DNA from: Arthrobacter sp. MN05-02
Lineage (GTDB): Bacteria; Actinomycetota; Actinomycetes; Actinomycetales; Micrococcaceae
Reading direction: 5' to 3'
Assembly (NCBI GenBank): GCA_004001285.1
Contig: AP018697.1
Coordinates: 372,001 to 436,000, forward strand
Length of the DNA stretch: 64,000 bases
Shown here: one piece after another, positions 43,038 through 53,600 of the stretch
Layout of the letters: every line of letters starts with the position of its first letter
How positions within the stretch are numbered: position 1 is the first letter of the stretch
The notes under the pieces: generated by a model
Seen by the model: the letters and a program-made list of their open reading frames with translations, nothing else
The model's database searches: none
What the model was told of the DNA's origin: nothing
Position numbers and translations under genes: made by a program

Positions 43038-46000
43038 ATGACACAACGGAGAAAAGCCGGGCAGGGGCGCAGCACCCTGCGCGCTGCCACGGCCATCGTT
43101 CTGGGTTTGCCGCTGCTGGTGACGTCGACGGCCGTGGCGCCCGCCGCCTTCGCGGCTCCCGTGCCTGCCACCTCGGTGACGCCCCAGAAGGCGCCGGCCA
43201 AGGAGCTGGACCCGGCGCAGTACCCGGACGGCAAGTACATCGTCGTGCTCGCCGACAAGCCGGTCGCCACGTACGAGGGCGGCGTCGACGGCATCGCACC
43301 CACGAAGCCCGAGAAGGGCAAGAAGCTCGACGCCGCCGCCGCGAACGTCCAGCAGTACTCGCAGTTCCTCGAGGGCAAGCAGCAGGAGGTCGCCGCCGAG
43401 GAGAACGTCGAGATCAAGCGCACCTACACGGCGGCCATCAACGGCTTCGCCGCGGATCTCAGCGCCGACCAGGCGGTCGAGCTCGCCAAGAGCGACGACG
43501 TGCTGCTCGTGGCTCCGGACGTCGAGAGCGCTCCCGACTACTCGAGCATCGACTTCCTCGGCCTGAGCGGGAAGAAGGGCACCTGGAAGGGCCAGTTCGG
43601 CGGCGAGAAGAACGCCGGCGCCGGCACCGTCGTCGGCGTGATCGACACCGGTTACGCCCCCGACAACCCCTTCTTCGCCGGCAGCACGGTGAAGCCGCTC
43701 AAGGGCAACTCGAAGCCCAAGGTCGGCGAACCCTACCTCGACGCCAAGGGCAGGATCGCCATGCTCAAGGCCGACGGCAGCACCTTCGTCGGCGAGTGCC
43801 AGGTGGGCGAGGACTTCGACGGCAGCCTCTGCAACTCGAAGGTCCTCTCGGCCCGCTACTTCGCCGATGCCTTCCTCGACACCGTCCCGGAGGCCGACCG
43901 CGCACCGCAGGAAGTCATCTCCCCCGTGGACATCGACAACCACGGCACGCACACGGCGAGCACCGCGGCGGGCAACGCCGGCGTGACCCAGACCGTCGAC
44001 GGACGGAACTTCGGAGTCTCCTCAGGCGTCGCTCCGGCCGCGAAGATCTCGGTCTACAAGGTCTGCTGGGAGGACACGGATCCCGACACAGGCGGTTGCT
44101 ACAACTCCGCAGCGATCGCGGCCATCAACCAGGCCATCCTCGACGGCGTGGACGTCCTCAACTTCTCCATCTCGGGCAGCGCGACGACGACGACGGACCC
44201 CGTGTCCCTCGCCTTCCTCTCGGCGACCTCGGCGGGCATCTTCGTCGCGGCCTCGGCCGGCAACTCCGGTCCTACGGCGAGCACCGTCAACCACGGCGCC
44301 CCCTGGATGACCACGGTTGCCGCGAGCACGTTCAGCTACGAACTGCAGGGTACGGCGGAGTTCTCCGACGGCACCAAGTACCGCGGTGCCTCCATCATGC
44401 GCACGGGTGTCCCGGCCAGCCCTGTCGTCCTCGCGGCGAATGCCGCCGCTGCAGGTGCCGCGACACCGAATCTGTGCGGACCCAACACGCTCGACCCCGC
44501 GAAGGTCACCGGCAGGATCGTGGTCTGTGACCGCGGCGTCGTCGACCGGGCAGCCAAGAGCGCCGAGGTCGCTCGCGCCGGCGGTGTGGGCATGATCCTC
44601 GTGAACCTCGTCGACTCGTCGACGGACACCGACCAGCACGCCGTCCCGACGGTGCACGTCAACGCTCCGGAGGCCCTCGAGCTCAAGGCGAAGGTCGCTG
44701 CGAACCCGTCCATCACGGTCGCACTGAAGGCCACCGACACCACGGGCAAGCCCCTGCCGCCCGCACCCCAGGTCGCAGGCTTCTCCTCGCGCGGCCCGCT
44801 GCTCGCCACCGACTCCGACCTCCTGAAGCCGGATGTCACGGCTCCCGGCGTCGCCGTCCTCGCGGGCGTCTCCACCGTCGGCTCGAACGGCGCGCAGTTC
44901 GGCTTCCTCTCCGGCACGTCCATGGCCTCGCCGCACGTGGCAGGCCTCGCCGCACTGGTCCTCGCGAAGAACCCCGCCTGGTCCCCGGCGACCGTGAAGT
45001 CCGCCATGATGACCACGGCGTACCCGCTGAAGACCGCCACCGGCGGAGTCGAGACCGACGTCCTCGCGGTCGGCGCAGGCCACATCGACCCCGCCACTGT
45101 GCTCAGCCCGGGCCTGGTCTACGACCAGGACGTCGAGGACTACCTCGCCTTCATCCAGGGCACGGGCATGGACCTTGGCATCAAGGGCCTCGAGCCCGTC
45201 GAGGCGAGGAACACCAACGTGCCGTCCTTCGCCCTCGGCAACCTCACCGGACGGACCGAGGTGACCCGGACCGTCACCGCCGTGACTCCCGGGCTCTACC
45301 GTGCGACCGCCAACGTGCCCGGAGTGAAGGTCACGGTCACGCCGTCGGTCCTGAACTTCAGCGCGCCGGGTGAGACCCGCACCTTCAAGGTCTCCTTCGA
45401 GAACCAGAGCGCTCCCTTCGGCCAGTTCGCCGCCGGTTCGCTGACCTGGTCCGGCCAGGGCAAGAACGTCACCTCACCGGTGGCCGTCCGGCCCCAGGCC
45501 ATCAACGCGCCGGCCGAGGTGGCCTTCAACTCCGCCGGCCCCGACGGCAGCGGCTCCTTCGACGTCACCTCGGGAACCAACACCCCGATCCAGATGACGC
45601 TCGACGGCCTGTCCAAGGCCGACACGACGGCGATCGAGCTCGAGGTCGGTGCGGACGCGATCAAGGACGTGACGGTTCCCGAAGGCGCTCCGGTCGCGAA
45701 GTTCTCGGTCCTCTCGGACGATCCGACCGCCGACTTCGACATGTTGATCCTCACCCCCGCCGGCACCGTCACGCAGGTCGCGACGGCCGACGCCAGTGAG
45801 ACGATCACGATCGAGGATCCGGCACCCGGTAGGTACCGCATCCTCGCCAACCTCTACGCGAGCACCGACAACCGGCCGACCACCGGCACCATCGATGCGG
45901 TCGTGCTGGGCGCCAATGAGAACAACGCGACGCTGACGCCCAACCCGCTCGCCCTCGCGAACGGAAGCACCGGCGCGGTCACCCTCGGCTGGACCGGCCT

Positions 46001-46175
46001 CACCCCCGGCTCCTACGTGGGACGCGTGAGCTACGCAGGCTCGTCGACCGTGACGTATGTGACGGTCGTCGTCGACGGAGAGGGCGAGGCCCAGACCCAG
46101 CTCCCCACCGTCAACCCCGCCGACAAGCTCCTGGAAGGCCCGCGCGAGGCGATCACCCCGACCGGGAACAAGTAG
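43038..46175 (+). CDS. Large secreted subtilisin-like serine protease (S8, PA insert)
   Basis: A 1045-residue exported protease. Signal peptide to about residue 39 (AAFAA). An I9-type propeptide (YIVVLADKPVATYEG to FAADLSADQAVELAK) comes next. The catalytic triad is Asp203 (VIDTGYAPD), His302 (DNHGTHTAS) and Ser628 (SGTSMASPHVAG), with oxyanion Asn409 (ASAGNSGP). A PA domain is inserted at about 440-575 (GRIVVCDRG, GVGMILVN). The C-terminal third has Fn3-like and pre-peptidase-type beta domains. The start is ambiguous: ATG 42999 has a G-rich site close by, while 43038 gives the more typical signal peptide. A terminator follows. Confidence 0.92.
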   Translation: MTQRRKAGQGRSTLRAATAIVLGLPLLVTSTAVAPAAFAAPVPATSVTPQKAPAKELDPAQYPDGKYIVVLADKPVATYEGGVDGIAPTKPEKGKKLDAAAANVQQYSQFLEGKQQEVAAEENVEIKRTYTAAINGFAADLSADQAVELAKSDDVLLVAPDVESAPDYSSIDFLGLSGKKGTWKGQFGGEKNAGAGTVVGVIDTGYAPDNPFFAGSTVKPLKGNSKPKVGEPYLDAKGRIAMLKADGSTFVGECQVGEDFDGSLCNSKVLSARYFADAFLDTVPEADRAPQEVISPVDIDNHGTHTASTAAGNAGVTQTVDGRNFGVSSGVAPAAKISVYKVCWEDTDPDTGGCYNSAAIAAINQAILDGVDVLNFSISGSATTTTDPVSLAFLSATSAGIFVAASAGNSGPTASTVNHGAPWMTTVAASTFSYELQGTAEFSDGTKYRGASIMRTGVPASPVVLAANAAAAGAATPNLCGPNTLDPAKVTGRIVVCDRGVVDRAAKSAEVARAGGVGMILVNLVDSSTDTDQHAVPTVHVNAPEALELKAKVAANPSITVALKATDTTGKPLPPAPQVAGFSSRGPLLATDSDLLKPDVTAPGVAVLAGVSTVGSNGAQFGFLSGTSMASPHVAGLAALVLAKNPAWSPATVKSAMMTTAYPLKTATGGVETDVLAVGAGHIDPATVLSPGLVYDQDVEDYLAFIQGTGMDLGIKGLEPVEARNTNVPSFALGNLTGRTEVTRTVTAVTPGLYRATANVPGVKVTVTPSVLNFSAPGETRTFKVSFENQSAPFGQFAAGSLTWSGQGKNVTSPVAVRPQAINAPAEVAFNSAGPDGSGSFDVTSGTNTPIQMTLDGLSKADTTAIELEVGADAIKDVTVPEGAPVAKFSVLSDDPTADFDMLILTPAGTVTQVATADASETITIEDPAPGRYRILANLYASTDNRPTTGTIDAVVLGANENNATLTPNPLALANGSTGAVTLGWTGLTPGSYVGRVSYAGSSTVTYVTVVVDGEGEAQTQLPTVNPADKLLEGPREAITPTGNK

Positions 46176-46189
46176 CAGCACCTGCACGG

Positions 46190-46220
46190 AAAAGGCCGGT
46201 GGATCATCCACCGGCCTTTT
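46190..46220. terminator. Bidirectional terminator between the protease and lysC
   Basis: AAAAGGCCGGTGGAT (46190-46204) is followed after one base by its exact complement (46206-46220), ending in TTTT. A and T runs flank both sides, so it works for both convergent genes. Confidence 0.9.
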
Positions 46221-46311
46221 CCGCGTCCTGGACGGGATGCTCCAGAGACGGCGTCAGCCGCCTCCGCGCCGGACAGCAGCGGTGCGGATCCCCGGCGCCC
46301 GAGCGGGTGGA

Positions 46312-47601
46312 CTAGCGCCCGGTGCCGGCGTAGACGGTCGCCGTGGCCTCGCCGTCGAGCTCGAAGGCCGCGTGCACCGCGCGGACCGCGGTGTCGAGCA
46401 GTTCCGCCCCCGTCACCACGGAGATCCGGATCTCCGACGTCGAGATCATGTCGATGTTCACCCCGGCGTCGGACAGTGCGCGGAAGAACCGGTAGGAGAC
46501 CCCCGGGTTCGAACGCATGCCGGCGCCGATCAGCGAGAGCTTGCCGATCTTCTCGTTGTAGTCGACGGTCTCGAAGCCCACGCGCTCCTGGGCCTCCGCC
46601 AGCGCGGCGAGGGCCTCGGCGCCGTCGACGATCGGCAGGGTGAAGGAGATGTCGGTGTGCCCCGAGCCGTGGGTCGACACGTTCTGCACGATCATGTCGA
46701 TATTCGTGTTGGCGCCGGCGACGATCCCGAAGATCTCCGCGGCCTTACCGGGAATGTCGGGGACACCGACCACGGTGACCTTCGCTTCGGAGCGGTCGTG
46801 GGCGACACCGGAGATGATGGGCTGTTCCAAGGGTTCTCCCTCTTGAATCTTGATCTGGTCGTCGGGGCTGGGCAGGACCCACGTGCCCTCGTTGTGGCTG
46901 AAGGAGGAGCGGACGTGGAGGGGCACGCCGAAGCGCCGGGCGTACTCGACGCAGCGCAGGTGCAGGATCTTGGCACCGGACGCGGCCATCTCCAGCATCT
47001 CCTCGCTCGAGATGGTGTCGATCTTCTGCGCCGACGGGACCACGCGCGGATCGGCGGTGTAGACGCCGTCGACATCCGTGTAGATCTCGCAGACGTCGGC
47101 GTCGAGCGCTGCCGCGAGCGCGACGGCGGTGGTGTCGGAGCCGCCGCGACCGAGGGTCGTGATGTCGTTGCTGTCGCGGCTCATCCCCTGGAAGCCGGCC
47201 ACGATCGCGATGTCGCCCTTCTCGATGGCGGTCCGGATGCGGTGCGGGGAGACGTCGATGATGCGGGCCTTGCCGTGGATGGCGTCGGTGATCATGCCCG
47301 CCTGGCTGCCGGTGAAGGACTGGGCGGACGCTCCGATGCCGTGGATGGCCATCGCGAGCAGTGCCATGGAGATGCGTTCGCCCGCGCTCAGGAGCATGTC
47401 CATCTCGCGCGCATCCGACGACGCGGGACTCACCTGGCCGGCGAGGTCCAGCAACTCGTCCGTGCTGTCGCCCATCGCGGAGACGACGACCACCACGTGG
47501 TGCCCCGCCGCCTGCGTCTCGACGACGCGCCGCGCCACGCGTTTGATGCCATCGGCGTCGGCAACCGACGATCCGCCGAATTTCTGCACTATGAGGCTCA
47601 T
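46312..47601 (-). CDS. lysC: Aspartokinase
   Basis: Phosphorylates aspartate in the lysine, threonine and methionine pathway. The 429-residue length is typical of the Corynebacterium-type alpha subunit. [19 protein letters not shown] starts the kinase domain, with [45 protein letters not shown] and [12 protein letters not shown] following. Two ACT domains ([41 protein letters not shown]) form the feedback site. The ATG at 47601 is correct; upstream codons are not conserved. An internal start for the beta subunit is likely (see 46828). No asd gene is adjacent. Confidence 0.95.
   Translation of the reverse strand: MSLIVQKFGGSSVADADGIKRVARRVVETQAAGHHVVVVVSAMGDSTDELLDLAGQVSPASSDAREMDMLLSAGERISMALLAMAIHGIGASAQSFTGSQAGMITDAIHGKARIIDVSPHRIRTAIEKGDIAIVAGFQGMSRDSNDITTLGRGGSDTTAVALAAALDADVCEIYTDVDGVYTADPRVVPSAQKIDTISSEEMLEMAASGAKILHLRCVEYARRFGVPLHVRSSFSHNEGTWVLPSPDDQIKIQEGEPLEQPIISGVAHDRSEAKVTVVGVPDIPGKAAEIFGIVAGANTNIDMIVQNVSTHGSGHTDISFTLPIVDGAEALAALAEAQERVGFETVDYNEKIGKLSLIGAGMRSNPGVSYRFFRALSDAGVNIDMISTSEIRISVVTGAELLDTAVRAVHAAFELDGEATATVYAGTGR
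46828..46844 (-). promoter_or_regulatory. Putative internal start of the aspartokinase beta subunit
   Basis: On the minus strand GAGGGAGA lies 5 nt before an in-frame TTG at 46830, at the junction of the kinase and ACT domains. The product would begin [16 protein letters not shown], matching the place where the beta subunit starts in Corynebacterium LysC, and would be 172 residues. Confidence 0.5.
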
Positions 47602-47712
47602 GCACTCGCTCACTGATGAAGGGCGACGGCGGTGGGACCTGCCGCGCCGGCTGTTGACGGGCGGCGGCACCGGCGCCTCGAGGACGGGCGTCCATGACCC
47701 GACACCCGTGCA

Positions 47713-47742
47713 AGTGTAGCGGCGCGGCCGTTACCGGCTCAA
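47713..47742 (-). promoter_or_regulatory. Probable lysC promoter
   Basis: On the minus strand TTGAGC (47737-47742) and TACACT (47713-47718) lie 18 nt apart. The leader to the lysC ATG would be about 105 nt. Confidence 0.55.
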
Positions 47743-47830
47743 AGTATGGGTCCGAATAAGAACAGCCATCCGACGAGGAATTCGTGCCCGTCGCGGGTCC
47801 GATCGGACGGGCGTCGCATACCCTCGGACC

Positions 47831-48763
47831 ATGACCAACGAATTCGGGGGAATCGTTGTCGAGGGGGTCGCCCGGAGCTTCGGCTCGGTGCCGGCCGTCC
47901 GCGACATCGATTTCGAGGCTCCGCCCGGGGAAGTGACCGCTCTGATCGGTCCGAACGGCTCCGGCAAGACGACTCTGATGCTGATGATGGCGAGCCTCCT
48001 GGCCCCGGATCGCGGGACGGTGCGCGTCGCGGGATTCGATCCCGTCACGCAGCCGGCGCAGGTGCGGAGCAGGGTCGGCTGGATGCCGGACACCCTCGGC
48101 GTCTGGGAATCACTCACGGCACTCGAAGTGCTGACCACGATCGGCGCCCTGTACGGTTCGAGCGCCGCCGACCGCTCGCGTCGCGCCGAGGAACTGCTGG
48201 TCGCGGTGAACCTCACCGAGTTCGGTCGCCGACCGGCCCGCGTGCTCTCCCGCGGCCAGCAACAGCGGCTCAGCCTGGCCCGTGCACTGATCCACGATCC
48301 GGAGGTCCTGCTGCTGGACGAGCCCGCGTCCGGTCTGGATCCCGGATCCCGCGTGGAACTGAGGTCGCTCCTGCGCTCGCTCGCCGCCGGAGGTAAGACC
48401 GTCGTCGTCTCGAGCCATGTCCTGTCGGAGCTGGACGAGATCGCGGACCGCGCCGTCTTCGTCAGCCGCGGACAGTCGGTCAAGAGCCAGACGCTCGACG
48501 AGGCCGGCAGCCAGATGCGCCGCTACTACGTCCAGGCGGAATCGATGTCGGCGCTCGCCGCCGCCCTGCAGAGCTACGGGGTCCGCTACGAGACGCGCGG
48601 GGACTCCCGGCGCGAGGAGTTCCTCGTCCAGCTCGGCAGCACCGCGGAGGCATCCTGGCTGCTGCGCACGCTGGTGATGGGCGACGTCGTCGTCACCGCC
48701 TTCGCCCCCGCCGGCGGGGCGCTCGAGGAGACCTACATGAGCCTGGATACGGACAGACTATGA
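47831..48763 (+). CDS. ABC-2 exporter ATP-binding protein
   Basis: A 310-residue ATPase. Walker A GPNGSGKTT, signature LSRGQQQRLSLARAL, Walker B VLLLDEPASGLD and the H-loop VVVSSHVL are all intact. The 90-residue C-terminal extension is typical of ABC-2/NodI-like exporters. TACCCT at 47819-47824 lies exactly 6 nt before the ATG, so the mRNA is probably leaderless. The stop overlaps the start of the partner permease (ATGA). The transported substrate is unknown. Confidence 0.9.
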   Translation: MTNEFGGIVVEGVARSFGSVPAVRDIDFEAPPGEVTALIGPNGSGKTTLMLMMASLLAPDRGTVRVAGFDPVTQPAQVRSRVGWMPDTLGVWESLTALEVLTTIGALYGSSAADRSRRAEELLVAVNLTEFGRRPARVLSRGQQQRLSLARALIHDPEVLLLDEPASGLDPGSRVELRSLLRSLAAGGKTVVVSSHVLSELDEIADRAVFVSRGQSVKSQTLDEAGSQMRRYYVQAESMSALAAALQSYGVRYETRGDSRREEFLVQLGSTAEASWLLRTLVMGDVVVTAFAPAGGALEETYMSLDTDRL

Positions 48764-49905
48764 GCACAGTGACCCAACCGTCGACCCCTCAGCCCGTCGG
48801 CAGCACCACCGGCCTGACCTTCTGGTCCGCCGTCCGCACCGTGTTCTCCCTCGAGATGCGGCAACGCCTGCGTGGCAAGGGCTGGTACTGGATGCTCGGC
48901 ATCTGGTTTGTGGTGATCGGCTTCATCTTCGTTCTGGCGACCGGCATCCTCGGAAGCACCGACAACGAGGGCGGCATCCTGTTCGACCTGGTCGTCGGGT
49001 TCGTCCTGCTGTTCGGCCTGCTCGTCGCCCCGGGACTGTCCGCCAATGCCGTCAACGGGGACCGGGCAGGTGGGACCCTGGCGATCCTGCAGGTGACGCT
49101 GCTGACACCGGGCCAGCTGCTCATGGGGAAATGGCTCGCGTCCTGGGTGGGTTCGCTGGCCTTCCTCGTCCTCAGCTGCCCGTTCATCTTCTGGGCGCTG
49201 GCCCTCGGCGGGGTGAACGCGCAGGAGGCCATCGTCTCGCTCCTGATGCTGGCCGTCGAACTGGGTGTCGTCTGCGCGATCGGGGTCGGCGTCTCCGCCC
49301 TGGCGAACCGTCCGCTGTTCTCGATCGTCAGCACGTACATGCTGGTGGCGCTGCTCGCGATCGGTACGGTGATCGTCTTCGGGCTGAGCACCACGCTGGT
49401 GATGGAGGAGCGGACCATGACGACGTCCTACTACACCTACCCGGAGAGCAGCCTCGACAGTACGGGCGCTCCGGAGGCGGGTGCCGAGATGGAGTGCGTC
49501 ACGCAGACGAGCCAGGGCATGATCCCGCGCACCGAGTACATCGCGTGGCTGCTGGCCGCCAACCCCTTCGTGGTGGTCGCGGACGCCGTCCCCTACAGCG
49601 TCGAGGACCTTCCCGAACCCGATCCTGCGACCGACGCGGCCGGACTGCCGCAGGGCGGCCCCTACTACACGCCGGGCATCATGGAGACGATCAGCCAGGG
49701 CGTGCGGGCCGCGCAGGCCGGTCCCGACGTCGAGCAGTCGTGCGAGGAGCTGGCGGAGTCGCTCCGCCCGCTTCCGCAGGAGACACCGATCTGGCCGCTG
49801 GGCCTCGGTCTCCAGGTCCTGCTCGCCGGGGCCCTGCTCCTCATCGGGCGGCGCAGGCTGACCATGCCCGCCCAGCGCCTCGCCCAGGGCACGCGGATCG
49901 CCTAG
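48760..49905 (+). CDS. ABC-2 type transporter permease
   Basis: A 381-residue membrane protein. [20 protein letters not shown] leads into the first span. Further spans lie near residues 75-100, 125-190 and 205-225, and a final one near 345-362. A long polar extracellular loop (about 226-340) contains two Cys (ECVTQ, QSCEEL) that could form a disulfide. The [27 protein letters not shown] segment is typical of ABC-2 membrane proteins. It pairs with the ATPase upstream and converges on recR with 4 bp of overlap. Confidence 0.88.
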   Translation: MSTVTQPSTPQPVGSTTGLTFWSAVRTVFSLEMRQRLRGKGWYWMLGIWFVVIGFIFVLATGILGSTDNEGGILFDLVVGFVLLFGLLVAPGLSANAVNGDRAGGTLAILQVTLLTPGQLLMGKWLASWVGSLAFLVLSCPFIFWALALGGVNAQEAIVSLLMLAVELGVVCAIGVGVSALANRPLFSIVSTYMLVALLAIGTVIVFGLSTTLVMEERTMTTSYYTYPESSLDSTGAPEAGAEMECVTQTSQGMIPRTEYIAWLLAANPFVVVADAVPYSVEDLPEPDPATDAAGLPQGGPYYTPGIMETISQGVRAAQAGPDVEQSCEELAESLRPLPQETPIWPLGLGLQVLLAGALLLIGRRRLTMPAQRLAQGTRIA

Positions 49906-50498
49906 GACATGGCCCGGCGGCCCTCGAACGCCCGACCGAGGGTCACCTCGTCGGCGTACTCGAGGTCCCCGCCGACGGGCAGGCCCGAGGCGAGCCGGGT
50001 CACCGGGATGCCGATCGTCTTGAGCATGCGCACCAGGTAGGTCGCCGTCGCCTCGCCTTCGAGGTTGGGGTCGGTGGCGATGATGATCTCCTGGATCTGC
50101 TCGTCCGTGAGGCGGGCGAGCAGTTCGCGGATGCGCAGCTGGTCGGGGCCCACCCCGGCGATCGGGTTGATGGCGCCACCGAGGACGTGGTACCTGCCGC
50201 GGAAGGAGCGCGTGCGCTCGACGGCGATCACGTCCTTCGACTCCTCGACCACACAGATCATGGTCGGGTCGCGGCGCGGGTCGCGGCAGATGGCGCACTT
50301 CTCCTGCTCCGCGACGTTGCCGCAGATGGTGCAGAACTTCACCCGTTCCTTGACCGTGGTGATCGCCGTGACGAGGCGTTTCATGTCCTCGCCGTCGGCT
50401 TCCAGGATGTGGAACGCGAGGCGTTGCGCCGATTTCGGGCCGACGCCGGGCAGGCGTCCGAGCTCGTCGATCAGCTCCTGGACTGCGCCTTCGTACAC
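49902..50498 (-). CDS. recR: Recombination protein RecR
   Basis: A 198-residue component of the RecFOR pathway that helps load RecA at gaps. [24 protein letters not shown] is the helix-hairpin-helix, followed by the four-Cys zinc finger (FCTICGN and [11 protein letters not shown]) and the Toprim core [14 protein letters not shown] with [13 protein letters not shown]. The start is a GTG at 50498, after GAGGAAACACC. It is downstream of dnaX, the common bacterial order. The 187 bp between them hold a short GTGCCGG/CCGGCAC hairpin. Confidence 0.95.
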   Translation of the reverse strand: MYEGAVQELIDELGRLPGVGPKSAQRLAFHILEADGEDMKRLVTAITTVKERVKFCTICGNVAEQEKCAICRDPRRDPTMICVVEESKDVIAVERTRSFRGRYHVLGGAINPIAGVGPDQLRIRELLARLTDEQIQEIIIATDPNLEGEATATYLVRMLKTIGIPVTRLASGLPVGGDLEYADEVTLGRAFEGRRAMS

Positions 50499-50685
50499 GG
50501 TGTTTCCTCTTCTGGGTCAGGTGGTGGTGCCGGTGTCTCCGGCACCGGAGCCCGTCGCCGCAGTACCCGGAGGAGGGGCGGCAGGAGGGTGTCCTTCCAT
50601 TGTCCGCCCTGCACGGGGCCGGTCCGTCCGGAAGGACCTTTCCGCGTTACGCCCTCAGCGTTCCCGGATCGGCTGGGCCGGGATG

Positions 50686-53600
50686 CTACTGGTTGTCGAC
50701 GCCGCGCTCCTCGATCAGGCGTCCGTTGAGGATGCGCTCGATCGCCGTCCGGCCGACGAGCCCGGATTCCTCGATGGTTTCGTCGTCCGCGCTGGGCTCG
50801 TCGTCGACGAAGCGCAGGTCCGCGGCGCCCCTGGTAGCGGCTGCCTCCTCGGCGCGCTTCCGCTCGGCTTCGTCCAGCAGCTGCTGGTAGCGACTGACGG
50901 GCTTCTGCCGGATGTTGTCCGCCGATGCCGGGCGATCCGGTGCCGCTGCTGCGCCCGCCATGCCGGCAGCTGCGGCGTCGGCGGCGGACGGCGCGGCGTG
51001 CCCGGACGCGGTCCCGGAGATGCCGGCGGCAGCGGCGGTACCGATGAAGTTCGGGACGGCAGCCGTCCCGCCGGGACGCGCGACGCCGGTCGCACGGTCT
51101 GCAGCGGCCTGCCCCTCCGGTGATGACGGCACGCCACCGGGGCCTGCCGGGCGGGTCGTGGACCCGCCCGTCGGCGGAGCCGACTCCACCGACGGACTCC
51201 ACACCACCGATCGGGACGGCGAGGCCGCCGGCGGCCGATCCGCAGCAGGGCGTTCAGGCGTGGAGGCAGGGCCGCTCGGGACACCGCTCGATGTCCCGGC
51301 GTGCGCCGGTGCGGGCGTCACGCTGCCCCGCGTCCTCGTCGAGCCGGTCCTGACCGGTTCGGCAGGACCGCCCGGTCGCGCCGGACCCTGGCCGTTCGCC
51401 GACGGGCTCCTGCGCTCGTGCGGCTCCTCCGGCACCGAGCCCCAGCCCGGTCCCGGATCGAAGGCCTCCTCCGGTGGTTCGACGAGGGCCCATGAATCGT
51501 CGGACATGGACGGATCCCATGCGCTGGTGGCTTCGGATGCCGTCTCTGCTCGATCGTCGCGCGCACCGTGAGCCACGCCTGCTGCGCGGAAGGTGGCCGG
51601 GCCCCCGGATCGTCCGACGGGCGCCTGCCTTCCGGTCGCGGCAGAGGTGGCGGGACCGCCCCGTACCGGACCGGCGTCGGCTGCGGAGACGCCGACCGGC
51701 GCGGACGCCGTGGGAGCACCGGGTGCTGCCGGGCGAGCCGGCTCGGAAGCGATGGGCGCGACGGGAGCAGCGGGCGCCACAGGAGCCGGAGGCGGAGTGC
51801 CACCGGTGCTGCCGCCGTCGGAGTGGACGTCCTGCGGACCGCCGACGGTCGTCGGGCCCTGCGAACGGGCAGGTGCGGGCGGGGCCGCGGCGGGACCGCG
51901 GCCCGGGTTACTGGCCGGGGCCGCCTGGCTGCTCGGTACTTTTGGGCCCGACTCACCCGACCCGCCGGCGTCGTGTACCGCTTCGATGGAACAGGTCAGG
52001 CCGAGCACCTTGTGGATGGCCTGCTTCAGGTTGTCCATGTGCGGCCCGCGCTGGAATCCGATCGCATTGCCCTGGTTGGCGAACGCGAGGACCAGCTGAT
52101 TGCCCTCGAAGGACCGCGGCTTCGCGGAGACGTTGACGATGAGCCAGGTTGCCCGCTTGATCCGTGCGACCTCGTCCATGATCTCGGGCCATGCCCGCCT
52201 GACCATCTCGACGTTCCCGCCGGAGGCGGCAGGCTGCCCCTGCTGGGGTGGCTGGGCACGACGGGCCCCCTGCGGCGGCTGATCCGCTGCAGGTGCGGTC
52301 CGCTGCTGTGCAGGGCCTGCGGGCTGCCGGCCATCGGCGGCGGGAGGCTGCTGAGGCCCGGCTGCTCCGGCCTGCTGTCCGCGCTCGGCGCTCGGCTGCC
52401 CCTGCCGGGAGTTCGTGTGCTGCTCCCCGATGGCCGACCCGGATTGCGTCGGCCGGGTGCCGGCGGGCGCGGAGGCCGTGGGCTGCTGGTTGACGGCGGG
52501 CTGGGCGGGCGAGGGGCCGGGTCGGCCCGTTTCGGGCTCGGGCCTGTCACCGGCAGGGTCCTGGGTGCCGGTCGAGGGGGCCGGAGCCCCGGCGTCCGGC
52601 CCCGTCGATGGCTGGGGCTGTCCCGGCGTGCGTGCGGGGCCGGCTGCTGCGGGCTGCTGGGCAGGTGCGGGGTCGGCGAACGCCGTATCGGTGGAGACCC
52701 CCCAGCTTCCGCCCCAATCCGGCGACGGATCCTCGCCGGCCGGGCGTGCCGGCGGCTGGACGCGGGAGGCGGCGGGTACGGCAGGGGTGGAGGCCCCGGG
52801 AACGGCTGCCGGGGCAGCGGCAGCTGCGGCACCCGTGTCCATCGCGGGAAGGGACCAGCGGGCAGCGGCTTCCTCAGCGGTGCGGGGAACGCCCTCGAGC
52901 CGGGGGCGGGCCGGAGTCTTCGGTGCCCCGTCCGCCTCGGGTGATTCGGCGGTGGGCGCACCTGCGGCGTACTCGAGGCGCCTCTCGATGCGGTCGACAC
53001 GGGCCAGGGTGCCCCGCGCGGTGGCGTCCGCTGCAGGCAGCAGGAGCCGCGCGCACAGGAGTTCGAGGTGCAGGCGCGGCGATGTGGCCCCCGTCATCTC
53101 GGTCAGCGCGGTGTTGGTGACGTCGGCCGCCCGGGAGAGTTCACCCGCGCCGAGCTGGTTCGCCTGGGTGCGCATGCGGTTGAGCTGGTCGTCGGGAACC
53201 CCCCGGAGGATCGAGGCGGCACCCTCCGGCACGGCGTTGATGACGATCAGGTCGCGGAACCGCTCGAGCAGGTCCTCGACGAAGCGGCGGGGGTCGTGCC
53301 CCGTCTGGATCACGCGGTCCACGGCATTGAAGACCGTGCCGGCGTCACCCGCCGCCACGGAGTCGACGACGTCGTCGAGGAGGGTCGCATGGGTGTAGCC
53401 GAGGAGGGAGACGGCCAGCTCGTAGTCGAGTCCGCTCTCGCCCGCGCCCGCCATCAGCTGGTCGAGGACGGAGAGGGAGTCACGGACGGAACCGCCGCCG
53501 GCGCGGATGACCAGGGAGAGCACGCCGGGGGCCACCGGCACGTTCTCCTGGTGGCAGAGGTGCTCGAGATAGGCCAGGAGCGGTTCCGGCGGCACCAGCC

